A DNA stretch of 64,000 bases, taken from positions 1-64,000 of the forward strand of contig NZ_JAMTCO010000001.1 in assembly GCF_024171925.1 (NCBI RefSeq). Reading direction: 5' to 3'. Positions 36,665 through 44,815 of this stretch are shown here, in pieces. The notes under the pieces were generated by a model. The model was given only the letters and a program-made list of their open reading frames with translations, did no database searches and was not told the DNA's origin. Source of the DNA: Actinokineospora diospyrosa (GTDB lineage: Bacteria > Actinomycetota > Actinomycetes > Mycobacteriales > Pseudonocardiaceae). Each line of letters begins with the position of its first letter. Within the stretch, counting starts at the first letter, position 1. Made by a program: the position numbers and the translations under genes.

Positions 36665-36735
36665 TGGTTACCCCAGCCGACCGACAGCGCCACGACTCGG
36701 CGCGGGCTGTGGACGGCCGGGGTGCTTGTGGACAA
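36665..36735 (-). promoter_or_regulatory. lhr promoter: box pair plus damage-type -35/-10
   Basis: Minus-strand boxes TTGTCCACA (36727-36735) and CCGTCCACA (36708-36716), 19 bp apart, then CTGTCGGTC-N8-TAACCA with the -10 at 36665-36670, 46 nt from the second box and 7 nt before the GTG of lhr. Same design as recA and the islands. Confidence 0.6.
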
Positions 36736-36937
36736 CTGCGCTCAGTGTCCATCCGGGACCTCGCCGTGTTGGCCGTGGGAGGCGGGGGCGGACCTGGGTA
36801 CGGTAAGGCTCCACCCCGGGTGACCCCGCCGGGCGTGGAGATCTGGGAGACCAGGCCCGCACGGCGTGTCACGCATGGGAGCATCTGCGACGACAACCTG
36901 GGGGAAGCACGATCGGGGTTGCGTTGAGGGGAGAGCA

Positions 36938-38866
36938 GTGAACGTCCTGTCGGTCGATCTCGGCACGTCGAACACCGTCGCCGTGCTGTCCGCGCACGGT
37001 CGCCCGCCACGGGTGGTCGACGTCGACGGGGCCTCGATGATGCCCTCCGCGGTGTTCGCGGGTGAGGACGGCGGCCTGGTCGTCGGTCGCGACGCCGAAC
37101 GGCGCGCCCGGCTCGACCCCTCCCGCTTCGAACCCAACCCCAAGCGCCGCGTCGACGAGGGCACCCTGCTGCTCGGCGACACCGTCGTCCCGGTCACCGA
37201 CGCGCTGGCCGGGGTCCTGCGCCGCGTCGCCGACGAGACCTCCCGCCAGCTCGGCAACAAGAAGCCCGACGAGGTGCGGTTGACCCACCCCGCGCAGTGG
37301 GGCCCGGTGCGGCGCAACGTCCTGCTGTCGGCCGCCCGGCAGGCGGGCATGGGCTCGAACCTGGTGCTGGTCCCCGAACCGGTGGCCGCCGCCGCGCACT
37401 TCGCTTCTTTCCCCGGCCAGACCCTGGCTTCCGGACAAGCGCTCGCCGTTTACGACCTCGGTGCGGGAACCTTTGACGTCGCCATCGTCGGTGCGACGCA
37501 AAACGGATTCGTCGTACTGGCCGAGGCAGGCCTACCGGACCTCGGTGGCTTGGACGTCGACCAAGCGCTCTTGGAACACGTGGGCCGTCAGGTCTCCCAC
37601 CGCGACCCGGCCGCTTGGCAGCGCCTGCTGCGTCCCGAGTCCACCGGCGACCGGCGGGCCCAACGCGCGCTGCGTGAGGACGTGAAGGCGTCCAAGGAAG
37701 CCTTGTCGCGCCACCCGCAGACCGAGGTGCCGCTACCCGAGCCGTTCGACGACGTCCTGGTGACCCGCGTAGAGCTCGAGGCGCTGATCCGCCCCGGCAT
37801 GCTCCGCAGCGTCGAACTGCTCGCCGCGACGATCCGCTCCACCGGCATGAGCCCCGACCGCCTCGTCGGCATCTACCTGGTCGGCGGGTCCAGCCGGATC
37901 CCGCTGGTGGCGACGTTGATCGCCGAGCAGTTGCGGGTCGTGCCGACCAGCCTCGACCAGCCCGAGACGGCTGTCGCGCTCGGCGCGCACCACGTGCCGC
38001 AAGAGGGCATCACCATGCGCACCGGCGACATGGCCAGCACCATCGACGCCGTTCGCCGCTCCCGCGCGACCGTCCCCCCGCGTACCAGCGGCTTCAACGC
38101 CCAAGCCCCGCAAGCGCCCCAGGCCCCGCAGACGAGCGCCACCCCGGCGCAGCAGTTCCCCCAGTCCGGCCCCCAGCGCGTCCAGGGCCCGCCGTCGCGC
38201 CCGATCCCGGTCCAGGCCCCGCCGTCGGCCCCGATCCCCGTGCAGAGCCCCCCGTCGATCCCGACGCCGGTGCAGCACCAGCAGGTGCCGGCGCACCAGC
38301 CGTTACCGATCCCGGCGCAGCGGCAGAGCTCCAACAAGGTCTGGTACGTCGCCACCGCGATCATCGCCGTGGTGGTGGTCGGCATCGTCAGCGTCATCAT
38401 CGCCACCTCCGGTGGCTCCAGCCTCGCCGCGGACTGCACCGACAAGACGACCGACGAGCAGGGGTTCACCCCGTGCATGCGCGAGGTCGCCGGGTCGGTC
38501 TCCGACCACAACTGCGAAGCGGGCATGGACATCAACGGCAGCCAACCCACCCCGGGGGCGATCGCCGTGACCTGCAAGCCCGACAACGGCTATTACGTCC
38601 TCTACCACCAGTTCACCTCCGAGGACCTGGTCGAGGCCAACATCGACGCGGCGTTCACCACCGTCAACATCGACGGGACGGTCGGCGACTGGGACGGCGG
38701 GGGGATGAGCGGCAAGTACCACTACGCCGACATCGGTGGGGGTACCGGTCTGCTCATGTTCTCCGTCTCCGGCACACCGATCATGGGGACGGTCATGGCG
38801 CTGTCCGGCTCCGACGACCTGGTCGGCTTCTTCAACGACCACGTCAAGCCCGGCAGCGGTACCTGA
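36938..38866 (+). CDS. Membrane-anchored Hsp70-like protein 1
   Basis: 642 residues. N-terminal Hsp70/actin ATPase domain (1-355): phosphate 1 motif VDLGTSNTVAV (6-16), phosphate 2 YDLGAGTFDVA, adenosine motif LVGGSSRIPLV. The usual substrate-binding domain is absent; instead there is a Gln/Pro-rich linker (about 375-465), a transmembrane helix (about 468-489) and an exported domain with four cysteines (C-x14-C, then C and C further on). So a cytosolic ATPase is tied to an extracellular sensor-like module. GTG start follows GAGGGGAGAGCA. Divergent from lhr. The next gene, 6 bp downstream, is a paralogue. Confidence 0.88.
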   Translation: MNVLSVDLGTSNTVAVLSAHGRPPRVVDVDGASMMPSAVFAGEDGGLVVGRDAERRARLDPSRFEPNPKRRVDEGTLLLGDTVVPVTDALAGVLRRVADETSRQLGNKKPDEVRLTHPAQWGPVRRNVLLSAARQAGMGSNLVLVPEPVAAAAHFASFPGQTLASGQALAVYDLGAGTFDVAIVGATQNGFVVLAEAGLPDLGGLDVDQALLEHVGRQVSHRDPAAWQRLLRPESTGDRRAQRALREDVKASKEALSRHPQTEVPLPEPFDDVLVTRVELEALIRPGMLRSVELLAATIRSTGMSPDRLVGIYLVGGSSRIPLVATLIAEQLRVVPTSLDQPETAVALGAHHVPQEGITMRTGDMASTIDAVRRSRATVPPRTSGFNAQAPQAPQAPQTSATPAQQFPQSGPQRVQGPPSRPIPVQAPPSAPIPVQSPPSIPTPVQHQQVPAHQPLPIPAQRQSSNKVWYVATAIIAVVVVGIVSVIIATSGGSSLAADCTDKTTDEQGFTPCMREVAGSVSDHNCEAGMDINGSQPTPGAIAVTCKPDNGYYVLYHQFTSEDLVEANIDAAFTTVNIDGTVGDWDGGGMSGKYHYADIGGGTGLLMFSVSGTPIMGTVMALSGSDDLVGFFNDHVKPGSGT

Positions 38867-38872
38867 TCCACC

Positions 38873-40582
38873 ATGCGGGTCCTGTCCGTCGATCTCGGCA
38901 CCTCCAACACTGTGGCGGTGCTGTCCGCGCACGGCCGCCCACCTCGCGTGATAGAGGTCGACGGGGCCACCACCATGCCGTCGGCTGTCTACGCCAACGA
39001 GGATGGCGGGCTCGTCGTTGGTCGGGATGCTGAACGGCGTGCACGGCTGGACCCGGCGCGTTTCGAGCCCAACCCGAAGCGGCGGGTAGACGAAGGGACT
39101 CTGCTGCTCGGCGATGTCGTCGTCCCGGTGGTGGACGCGCTAGCGGCGGTCTTGCGGCACGTGATCGACGAGGTTTCCCGGCAGCTAGGTGGCGCCCGGC
39201 CTGATGAGGTCCGGTTAACCCACCCCGCGCAGTGGGGGCCTGCGCGGCGAAATGTCCTCTTAGCCGCGGCTAGGCAAGCGGGCATGGGTTCGAACCTGGT
39301 GCTGGTTCCCGAACCGGTCGCCGCAGCCGCGCACTTCACTTCGCTAGGGCATCCGATACCGCCAGGACAGGCGCTGGCCGTCTACGACCTCGGCGCCGGA
39401 ACCTTCGATGTCGCCGTCGTTGCCGCTACCCAGCAAGGGTTCGCGGTCCTGGCCGAGAACGGGCTACCGGACCTCGGTGGCGTTGACGTGGACCAGTTCT
39501 TGTTGGAACACGTGGGTCGTCAGGTTTCGAACCGCGACCCAGCGGGGTGGCAGCGATTGTTGCGACCGGAATCCACCGCGGACCGTCGCGCTCGCCGGGC
39601 ACTGCAAGAGGACATCAAAGCGTCCAAGGAAGCTCTATCGCGGCATCCGCAGACCGAAGTGCCCATGCCGACGCCGTTCCACGACGTCCTGCTGACGCGC
39701 GTCGAGTTGGAAGGGCTGATCCGCCCCAGCCTGCTGCGCAGTGTCGAGGTCCTCGCGGGCACCACCCGTGCCACCGGGTTCACCCCGGACCGGTTGGTGG
39801 GCATCTACCTCGTCGGCGGGGCCAGCCGGATCCCATTGGTGGCGACGTTGATCGCCGAGCAGTTGCGGGTCGTGCCGACCAGCCTCGACCAGCCCGAGAC
39901 GGCCGTCGCCCTCGGTGCGCACCTGGTCACCCGCGAGGGCATCAGCATGCGCACCACCACGGTCGAGCCGTCTCCGCCGCAGCAGCCCACTTACACCGGC
40001 CCACTCCAGGCGAACTTCCCGATCCCACTGCGCCCGGTAGAGCCGCCGAAGCGTTCGAAGCTACCTCTGCTGATTTCCCTTGCCGCAGTTCTTGTACTTG
40101 CCGTAGCAGCAGGGGTCTTCTTGCTGCTACCCAGCAACGATCTACCGAGCGCGGAGTCGTGTCAGACCGAAGGCACCAAGGACTCCCAGGGCTTCACCGA
40201 CTGCCTACGCCAACTCGCAGGCGATGTCGCCGATGGCGGGCAGTGCAAGACAGGGGATACGCCCGCGGACGTCACCTGTGCCCTGCCGCAGTCCTACACC
40301 GTCAACTACGCCCAGTTCGGTTCACGCGAAGACGTCCAGACGCTGTTCGAGACCCAACTCGGCGCTATGACCGAGGGTGATCACGTGGTTGCGGACTGGC
40401 GCGGCAACGGTCTGGGCGGCACCTATCGCGCGGGGGTCAAGGACGGCGCGGGGGTCTTGGTCTTCACCGTCGCGGATCGCCCGATCGTCGGCTGGGTGAC
40501 CCGCGCACCGGCACGCGGCTCCGACACCACCCCGGACTCCCTCGCCGACTTCTTCACCGCCGAGGTCCAGCCCGGGACCTAA
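38873..40582 (+). CDS. Membrane-anchored Hsp70-like protein 2
   Basis: 569-residue tandem paralogue of the preceding gene, almost identical in the ATPase domain (VDLGTSNTVAV, YDLGAGTFDVAV, LVGGASRIPLV) but with a shorter linker, a transmembrane helix at about 396-417 and a diverged extracytoplasmic domain. That domain keeps the same four-cysteine framework (SCQTEG, TDCLRQ, QCKTG, TCALPQ). Spaced 6 bp after copy 1, so co-transcribed. Third-position base use is less GC-biased than in copy 1, suggesting relaxed selection or different expression. Confidence 0.88.
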   Translation: MRVLSVDLGTSNTVAVLSAHGRPPRVIEVDGATTMPSAVYANEDGGLVVGRDAERRARLDPARFEPNPKRRVDEGTLLLGDVVVPVVDALAAVLRHVIDEVSRQLGGARPDEVRLTHPAQWGPARRNVLLAAARQAGMGSNLVLVPEPVAAAAHFTSLGHPIPPGQALAVYDLGAGTFDVAVVAATQQGFAVLAENGLPDLGGVDVDQFLLEHVGRQVSNRDPAGWQRLLRPESTADRRARRALQEDIKASKEALSRHPQTEVPMPTPFHDVLLTRVELEGLIRPSLLRSVEVLAGTTRATGFTPDRLVGIYLVGGASRIPLVATLIAEQLRVVPTSLDQPETAVALGAHLVTREGISMRTTTVEPSPPQQPTYTGPLQANFPIPLRPVEPPKRSKLPLLISLAAVLVLAVAAGVFLLLPSNDLPSAESCQTEGTKDSQGFTDCLRQLAGDVADGGQCKTGDTPADVTCALPQSYTVNYAQFGSREDVQTLFETQLGAMTEGDHVVADWRGNGLGGTYRAGVKDGAGVLVFTVADRPIVGWVTRAPARGSDTTPDSLADFFTAEVQPGT

Positions 40583-40598
40583 GCGGTCGGCACGGGTG

Positions 40599-40721
40599 TC
40601 AGCGCCGCCGATTGCGCAGCGCCATGATCCCGATTACGACCGCCGCGACCAACCCGCCGAGGACGGCGATGTCGATCAGCGTGCTCTCCAGCGCGGACGG
40701 CGGTTCGATGGCCACACCCAC
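40599..40721 (-). CDS. Small single-helix membrane protein, 40 aa
   Basis: Open frame from GTG 40721 to TGA, product [20 protein letters not shown]... with one hydrophobic helix (about residues 15-34) ending ALRNRRR, a classic one-TM small protein with positive-inside tail. Convergent with the second Hsp70-like gene. No family recognised; the topology and the lack of any other use of this gap are the evidence. Confidence 0.5.
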   Translation of the reverse strand: MGVAIEPPSALESTLIDIAVLGGLVAAVVIGIMALRNRRR

Positions 40722-40809
40722 GATTGTGCCCTACCCCCGGTGGCTCGCCCAGGGCCGCGGGCGGGTCGAGACGGGGTCGGCGCTCAAGGGCGCGCCACTA
40801 CCGCGCCAC

Positions 40810-40815
40810 TACACT
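40810..40815 (+). promoter_or_regulatory. -10 box of DUF3046 gene
   Basis: TACACT, 8 nt before ATG 40824; leaderless geometry. Confidence 0.45.
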
Positions 40816-40823
40816 GCGCGGCG

Positions 40824-41018
40824 ATGCGCATCACCGCTTTCCGAGCCCTGCTCGCCGACGAGTTCGGCGCCCACCTGGCCGACACCATCGCCCACGACCA
40901 CGTCTTCGGCGCCCTCGGCGGCCGCACCGTCGAGCAGGCGCTCGACGCCGGGATCCCGGCCAAGGAGATCTGGCAGGCCGTCTGCGAGGCCTTCGAGGTA
41001 CCACCCGAACGGCGCTGA
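40824..41018 (+). CDS. DUF3046 protein upstream of recA
   Basis: 64-residue acidic protein, [15 protein letters not shown]... to ...EVPPERR, recognised as DUF3046. The family is found immediately upstream of recA across actinobacteria (Rv2738c in M. tuberculosis). No biochemical function is established. Single domain, no membrane helix. The start is preceded by a TACACT -10, so a leaderless transcript is likely; recA has its own promoters downstream, so the two need not be co-transcribed. Confidence 0.88.
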   Translation: MRITAFRALLADEFGAHLADTIAHDHVFGALGGRTVEQALDAGIPAKEIWQAVCEAFEVPPERR

Positions 41019-41052
41019 GCAGCCACGTCGGTCGGCGTGTCGGTCCCAGGGG

Positions 41053-41068
41053 TCGAACAGGTGTTCGC
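41053..41068. promoter_or_regulatory. LexA (SOS) box upstream of recA
   Basis: TCGAACAGGTGTTCGC: GAAC-N4-GTTC core, one flank mismatch. Located 8 bp before the first TTGTCCACA-type box of the recA promoter. LexA control of recA is established in actinobacteria. Confidence 0.9.
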
Positions 41069-41075
41069 TACGCTC

Positions 41076-41148
41076 CCATCCACAACGGCTCCGTTTGTCC
41101 ACAGACCGGCGGTGCCCGCCGACAATCGTCGGTCCCTGCCCGTAGCGT
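41076..41148 (+). promoter_or_regulatory. recA damage-type promoter with paired boxes
   Basis: CCATCCACA (41076-41084) and TTGTCCACA (41095-41103), 19 bp apart, then TCGTCGGTC-N8-TAGCGT with the -10 at 41143-41148, 48 nt from the second box. It corresponds to the mycobacterial recA P1 (RecA-NDp, PafBC-dependent). A GTG in frame with recA lies exactly 7 nt after this -10. Confidence 0.7.
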
Positions 41149-41188
41149 GCTCGGCGTGAGCACGAAACAGACCCGAGGTGGATCGAAG

Positions 41189-42229
41189 ATGCCAGCAGCA
41201 CCCGACCGGGACAAGGCGCTCGAACTCGCCCTTGCCCAGATCGACAAGAACTTCGGCAAGGGCTCGGTGATGCGCCTCGGTGAGGAGGGCCGCGCCCCGA
41301 TCGCCGTCATCCCGACCGGCGCCATCGCCCTCGATGTCGCCCTCGGCATCGGCGGCCTGCCGCGCGGCCGGGTCGTGGAGATCTACGGCCCGGAGTCCTC
41401 CGGTAAGACGACCGTCGCACTGCACGCGGTGGCCAACGCCCAGCGCGCGGGCGGCATCGCGGCGTTCATCGACGCCGAGCACGCGCTCGACCCCGAGTAC
41501 GCCAAGGCGCTCGGCGTCGACACCGACGCCCTGCTGGTCTCCCAGCCCGACACCGGTGAGCAGGCGCTGGAGATCGCGGACATGCTGATCCGCTCCGGCG
41601 CGCTCGACATCATCGTCATCGACTCGGTCGCCGCCCTGGTGCCGCGCGCCGAGATCGAGGGCGAGATGGGCGACAACCACGTCGGCCTGCAGGCCCGGCT
41701 GATGAGCCAGGCGCTGCGCAAGATGACCGGCGCGATGAACAACTCCGGGACCACCGCGATCTTCATCAACCAGCTGCGCGAGAAGATCGGCGTGATGTTC
41801 GGGTCCCCGGAGACCACGACCGGTGGCAAGGCGCTGAAGTTCTACGCCTCGGTCCGCCTCGACGTCCGGCGCATCGAGACCCTCAAGGACGGCGGCGAGC
41901 CGGTCGGCAACCGCACCCGGGTCAAGGTCGTCAAGAACAAGGTCGCCCCGCCGTTCAAGCAGGCCGAGTTCGACATCCTCTACGGCAAGGGCATTAGCCG
42001 CGAGGGCTCGCTCATCGACATGGGCGTCGACCAGGCCATCCTGCGCAAGTCCGGCGCCTGGTACACCTACGAGGGCGACCAGCTGGGCCAGGGCAAGGAG
42101 AACGCCCGCAAGTTCCTGCTGGACAACCCGGACGTGGCCGACGAGATCGAGAAGCGGATCAAGGAGAAGCTCGGCATCGGTGCCAAGCTCGACGCCGACG
42201 AGACCGCCCCGGCCCCCGTCGAGTTCTGA
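41189..42229 (+). CDS. recA: Recombinase RecA
   Basis: 346-residue RecA: strand exchange ATPase and co-protease for LexA cleavage. Walker A GPESSGKT (67-74), Walker [12 protein letters not shown], and the L2 loop region [12 protein letters not shown] are standard; no intein. ATG 41189 has the ribosome site GAGGTGG. An alternative GTG at 41156 adds 11 residues and sits where a leaderless transcript from the damage promoter would begin, so two N-termini are possible. Overlaps recX by one base (TGATG). Confidence 0.98.
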   Translation: MPAAPDRDKALELALAQIDKNFGKGSVMRLGEEGRAPIAVIPTGAIALDVALGIGGLPRGRVVEIYGPESSGKTTVALHAVANAQRAGGIAAFIDAEHALDPEYAKALGVDTDALLVSQPDTGEQALEIADMLIRSGALDIIVIDSVAALVPRAEIEGEMGDNHVGLQARLMSQALRKMTGAMNNSGTTAIFINQLREKIGVMFGSPETTTGGKALKFYASVRLDVRRIETLKDGGEPVGNRTRVKVVKNKVAPPFKQAEFDILYGKGISREGSLIDMGVDQAILRKSGAWYTYEGDQLGQGKENARKFLLDNPDVADEIEKRIKEKLGIGAKLDADETAPAPVEF

Positions 42230-43320
42230 TGCCGGAGCGCACCCCCCGGACCGAGGGGGCCGGGTGGTGGCACGAACCCGACCCCGGGGCGGCGGCCGAG
42301 ACCGCCCCGGGGACCTGGTGGTCGGACGAGCCGGATGTGCCGGACGCGGCCGATGAATCACCGTCCCCGGCCGGGGGAGCCGAGCCGGGGACGTGGTGGA
42401 GCGCGGACACGGGTGCGCCGCCGTCGCCGGAACCCGCCGAGAACTGGTGGGCTACCGAGGAACGCCCCCGGCGCCGGGCGTCGCGGTCGCGTGCCGCACC
42501 GCCCCGCGAACCGGGGCGCCGGGAGAACCGGGGCGAGCGGCTCGCCGAGCGCGCCGCCGATCGTCCACAAGAGACTCCACAAGGGACGGCGCCGAGCCGT
42601 GAACCCGCTGCGCCCACGGCGGATCCGCCGGTCAGTGCAGTCGACCTCGTGCGCGCGAAGCTGGCCGCGCTGCCCAAGCGCGCGCCGGTCGCGCCCGATG
42701 ACGACGGCCAGCGCCCAACCGCTCGAGCACGGGGAGCGGACCAACCGCGGACCCGCCGCCGCGGCGCGCCCACGGGTCCCGACGGCGACGCCGACCGCTC
42801 TGAACCCGACCGCCGCGAACCCGACCGCCCGGAACCTGACCCCGATGAGCTGGCGGCGAAGGCCAGGGACATCTGCTACCGGCTGCTCGCCGCCCGCGAC
42901 CGGACCAGGGTCGAACTCGCGCAGGCGCTGCGGCGCAAGGAGATCCCCGACGACATCGCCGAGGTTGTGCTCGGCAAGTTCGACAAGGCCGGGCTGATCA
43001 ACGACGCCGCGTTCGCCGAGAGCTGGGTGCGGTCCCGGCACACCCACCGCGGCCTGGGGCGGCGCGCGCTGGCCACGGAGCTGCGCCGCAAGGGCGTCGA
43101 CGACGAGATCGTCGCCGAGGCGGTCGCGGCGGTGGACACCGACGCCGAGCAGGAGCGCGCCGCCGAACTGGTCGACAAGAAGCTGGGCGGCGTGCGCGGC
43201 CTCGACGAGCAGACCAAGATCCGCCGCCTCGTCGCGATGCTCGCCCGCCGCGGCTACGGCGAGGGGATGGCCTACCGGGTCGTCCGCGCCGCCCTCGACG
43301 CCGACGCGGCACGCGACTAG
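42229..43320 (+). CDS. recX: Regulatory protein RecX with long N-terminal tail
   Basis: 363 residues. The RecX helical-repeat domain is the C-terminal ~150 residues (from about 212: ARDICYRLLAARDRTRVELAQ ... ), enough to inhibit or modulate RecA filaments. The first ~210 residues are disordered, Pro/Glu/Arg-rich, and contain four Trp-Trp motifs (13-14, 30-31, 56-57, 73-74) in an E(P/A)G(T/x)WW-like repeat; typical RecX is 150-180 residues. Translationally coupled to recA by a one-base overlap. Confidence 0.93.
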   Translation: MPERTPRTEGAGWWHEPDPGAAAETAPGTWWSDEPDVPDAADESPSPAGGAEPGTWWSADTGAPPSPEPAENWWATEERPRRRASRSRAAPPREPGRRENRGERLAERAADRPQETPQGTAPSREPAAPTADPPVSAVDLVRAKLAALPKRAPVAPDDDGQRPTARARGADQPRTRRRGAPTGPDGDADRSEPDRREPDRPEPDPDELAAKARDICYRLLAARDRTRVELAQALRRKEIPDDIAEVVLGKFDKAGLINDAAFAESWVRSRHTHRGLGRRALATELRRKGVDDEIVAEAVAAVDTDAEQERAAELVDKKLGGVRGLDEQTKIRRLVAMLARRGYGEGMAYRVVRAALDADAARD

Positions 43321-43510
43321 ACGCGATCCCGCCGTCACCCCGGGTGATGATCCACCCCGGCGAGCGGACATTTCCGGGGCGTCGAAAAGCGCCCGGCGAT
43401 GACCTTGAGGGCTGGCCACAGTGGGCAGTGTCACAGGAGACAGTTGCGGTCCGCTTTCCTTGCCGGGCAACGGTTTCACCTGCCTTAACAGTGTACGGTC
43501 GACCATGGTG

Positions 43511-43526
43511 TGTGCGCGAGATCACA
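43511..43526. promoter_or_regulatory. CRP/GlxR-like site 1
   Basis: TGTGCGCGAGATCACA, one mismatch to TGTGA-N6-TCACA. Confidence 0.5.
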
Positions 43527-43575
43527 GGTCTTGACCACTGCTGGCGAGGGGTCGACCACCCATCGACTCGCCGTA

Positions 43576-43591
43576 TGTGGTACTTGTCACA
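43576..43591. promoter_or_regulatory. CRP/GlxR-like site 2
   Basis: TGTGGTACTTGTCACA, one mismatch to TGTGA-N6-TCACA; 65 bp from site 1, about six helical turns, so both lie on the same DNA face. Confidence 0.5.
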
Positions 43592-43686
43592 TCTGCCGTT
43601 GCAAGGCACAGTCGGCGACGAGCGGTGACGGGTCCCCCAACGGCACGGACCCACGCCGCGACCGGACGTAGGTACGGAGGTGCGAC

Positions 43687-43968
43687 ATGTCGAGTACGGA
43701 GATCAGCGAGCTGCAGCGGACCATCGGCCAGCTGCGGCAGTGCGTCGGTGCCCTGCGGGCCCGGTACGGCGACGTGCCCGCCGTGCGCAGGCTCGTCAAC
43801 GACATCGAGCGCATCGATATCGACGTCGCCGACTTCACCACCACCCCGACCGCCCCCATCCCGAGGCGGCCGGAACCGGCTGACGTCGTCGTCGTGCCGG
43901 ACACCCCGTACGACCCAGCGCTGTGGCACGGCGCCGACGACGAGGGCGTCGGCGGCTACCAGCGCTGA
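43687..43968 (+). CDS. Small protein of unknown function before sdh genes
   Basis: 93 residues: an N-terminal amphipathic/coiled-coil helix (SSTEISELQRTIGQLRQCVGALRARYG) followed by a Pro-rich acidic tail ending DPALWHGADDEGVGGYQR. No family recognised. ATG 43687 has the ribosome site GTACGGAGGTGCGAC (GGAGG 8 nt upstream). It ends 30 bp before the sdh membrane subunit and probably shares its mRNA. Confidence 0.75.
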   Translation: MSSTEISELQRTIGQLRQCVGALRARYGDVPAVRRLVNDIERIDIDVADFTTTPTAPIPRRPEPADVVVVPDTPYDPALWHGADDEGVGGYQR

Positions 43969-43998
43969 ACCACCACACAGCTCAACAACGAGGACACG

Positions 43999-44781
43999 AT
44001 GACGTCAGGTGTTGGCGCCCCCACCCGGGCGAGTATCTCCGCGCGCACCCTGCGGACCGACCGGTGGTGGCTCCCGCCCCTGCTCACCAACCTCGGCTTG
44101 CTGACCTTCATCGCCTACGCGACGGTCCGCTCGTTCATGGGCAAGTGGTACGTGGTCGAGGAGTACGGCTACCTGACGCCGTTCTACTCGCCGTGCCTCA
44201 GTGAGTCCTGCCTGCCGGGATCCAGCCACTTCGGCACCCCGCTACCGGAGCTGCCGGGCTGGATCCCGCTGGGCTTCGTCGCGTTGCCGTTCCTGCTCGG
44301 CTTCCGGCTGACCTGCTACTACTACCGCAAGGCCTACTACCGGTCGGTGTGGCAGTCGCCGCCCGCCTGCGCCGTGGCCGAACCGCACGCGTCGTACTCG
44401 GGGGAGACGCGCCTGCCGCTGATCGTGCAGAACGCGCACCGCTACTTCTTCTACGTGGCGCTGCTCGTCTCGGTGATCAATACTTACGACGCCGTCGTGG
44501 CCCTCACCCACGGCCTCGGCCTGGGGAACCTGGTCCTGCTCACCAACGTGGTCCTGCTCTGGGCCTACACGCTGTCGTGCCACTCCTGCAGGCACATCGC
44601 GGGCGGCAGGCTCAAGCACTTCTCCAAGCACCCCGTGCGCTACCGCGCCTGGACCCTCATCTCCAAGCTCAACGTCCGGCACATGCAGTTGGCTTGGACG
44701 ACCCTGGGCACGCTGGTGCTGACGGACCTCTACGTGATGCTCGTCGCCAGCGGTGCCATCTCCGATTTGCGCTTCTTCTGA
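43999..44781 (+). CDS. sdhC: Succinate dehydrogenase membrane anchor subunit (Sdh1 type)
   Basis: 260-residue integral membrane protein with about five hydrophobic helices. Its context, size and conserved motifs (NAHRYFFYVALL, YTLSCHSCRHIAGG, SKLNVRHMQLAW) match the single large anchor subunit of mycobacterial Sdh1 (Rv0249c). It passes electrons from SdhB to menaquinone. The His residues H147, H198 and others in these motifs are candidate heme or quinone-site residues (inference). First gene of sdhC-sdhA-sdhB. Confidence 0.88.
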   Translation: MTSGVGAPTRASISARTLRTDRWWLPPLLTNLGLLTFIAYATVRSFMGKWYVVEEYGYLTPFYSPCLSESCLPGSSHFGTPLPELPGWIPLGFVALPFLLGFRLTCYYYRKAYYRSVWQSPPACAVAEPHASYSGETRLPLIVQNAHRYFFYVALLVSVINTYDAVVALTHGLGLGNLVLLTNVVLLWAYTLSCHSCRHIAGGRLKHFSKHPVRYRAWTLISKLNVRHMQLAWTTLGTLVLTDLYVMLVASGAISDLRFF

Positions 44782-44815
44782 ACCTGAAGCGGGTAGACAT
44801 TCTCGAGAGGAACAC

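Larger units (their letters stand above)
43321..43686. other. Regulatory intergenic region upstream of sdh cluster
   Basis: 366 bp between recX and the next gene. It contains two CRP/GlxR-like palindromes (separate entries) and TTGCCGGGCAA near 43461-43471. No open frame with support and no clear terminator for recX. Confidence 0.7.

Noticed and set aside
33346..36927. Very long open frame antisense to lhr (and similar ones opposite pknL and recA)
   Set aside because: Shadow of a high-GC coding strand; composition is Arg/Pro/Gln-rich with no family features.
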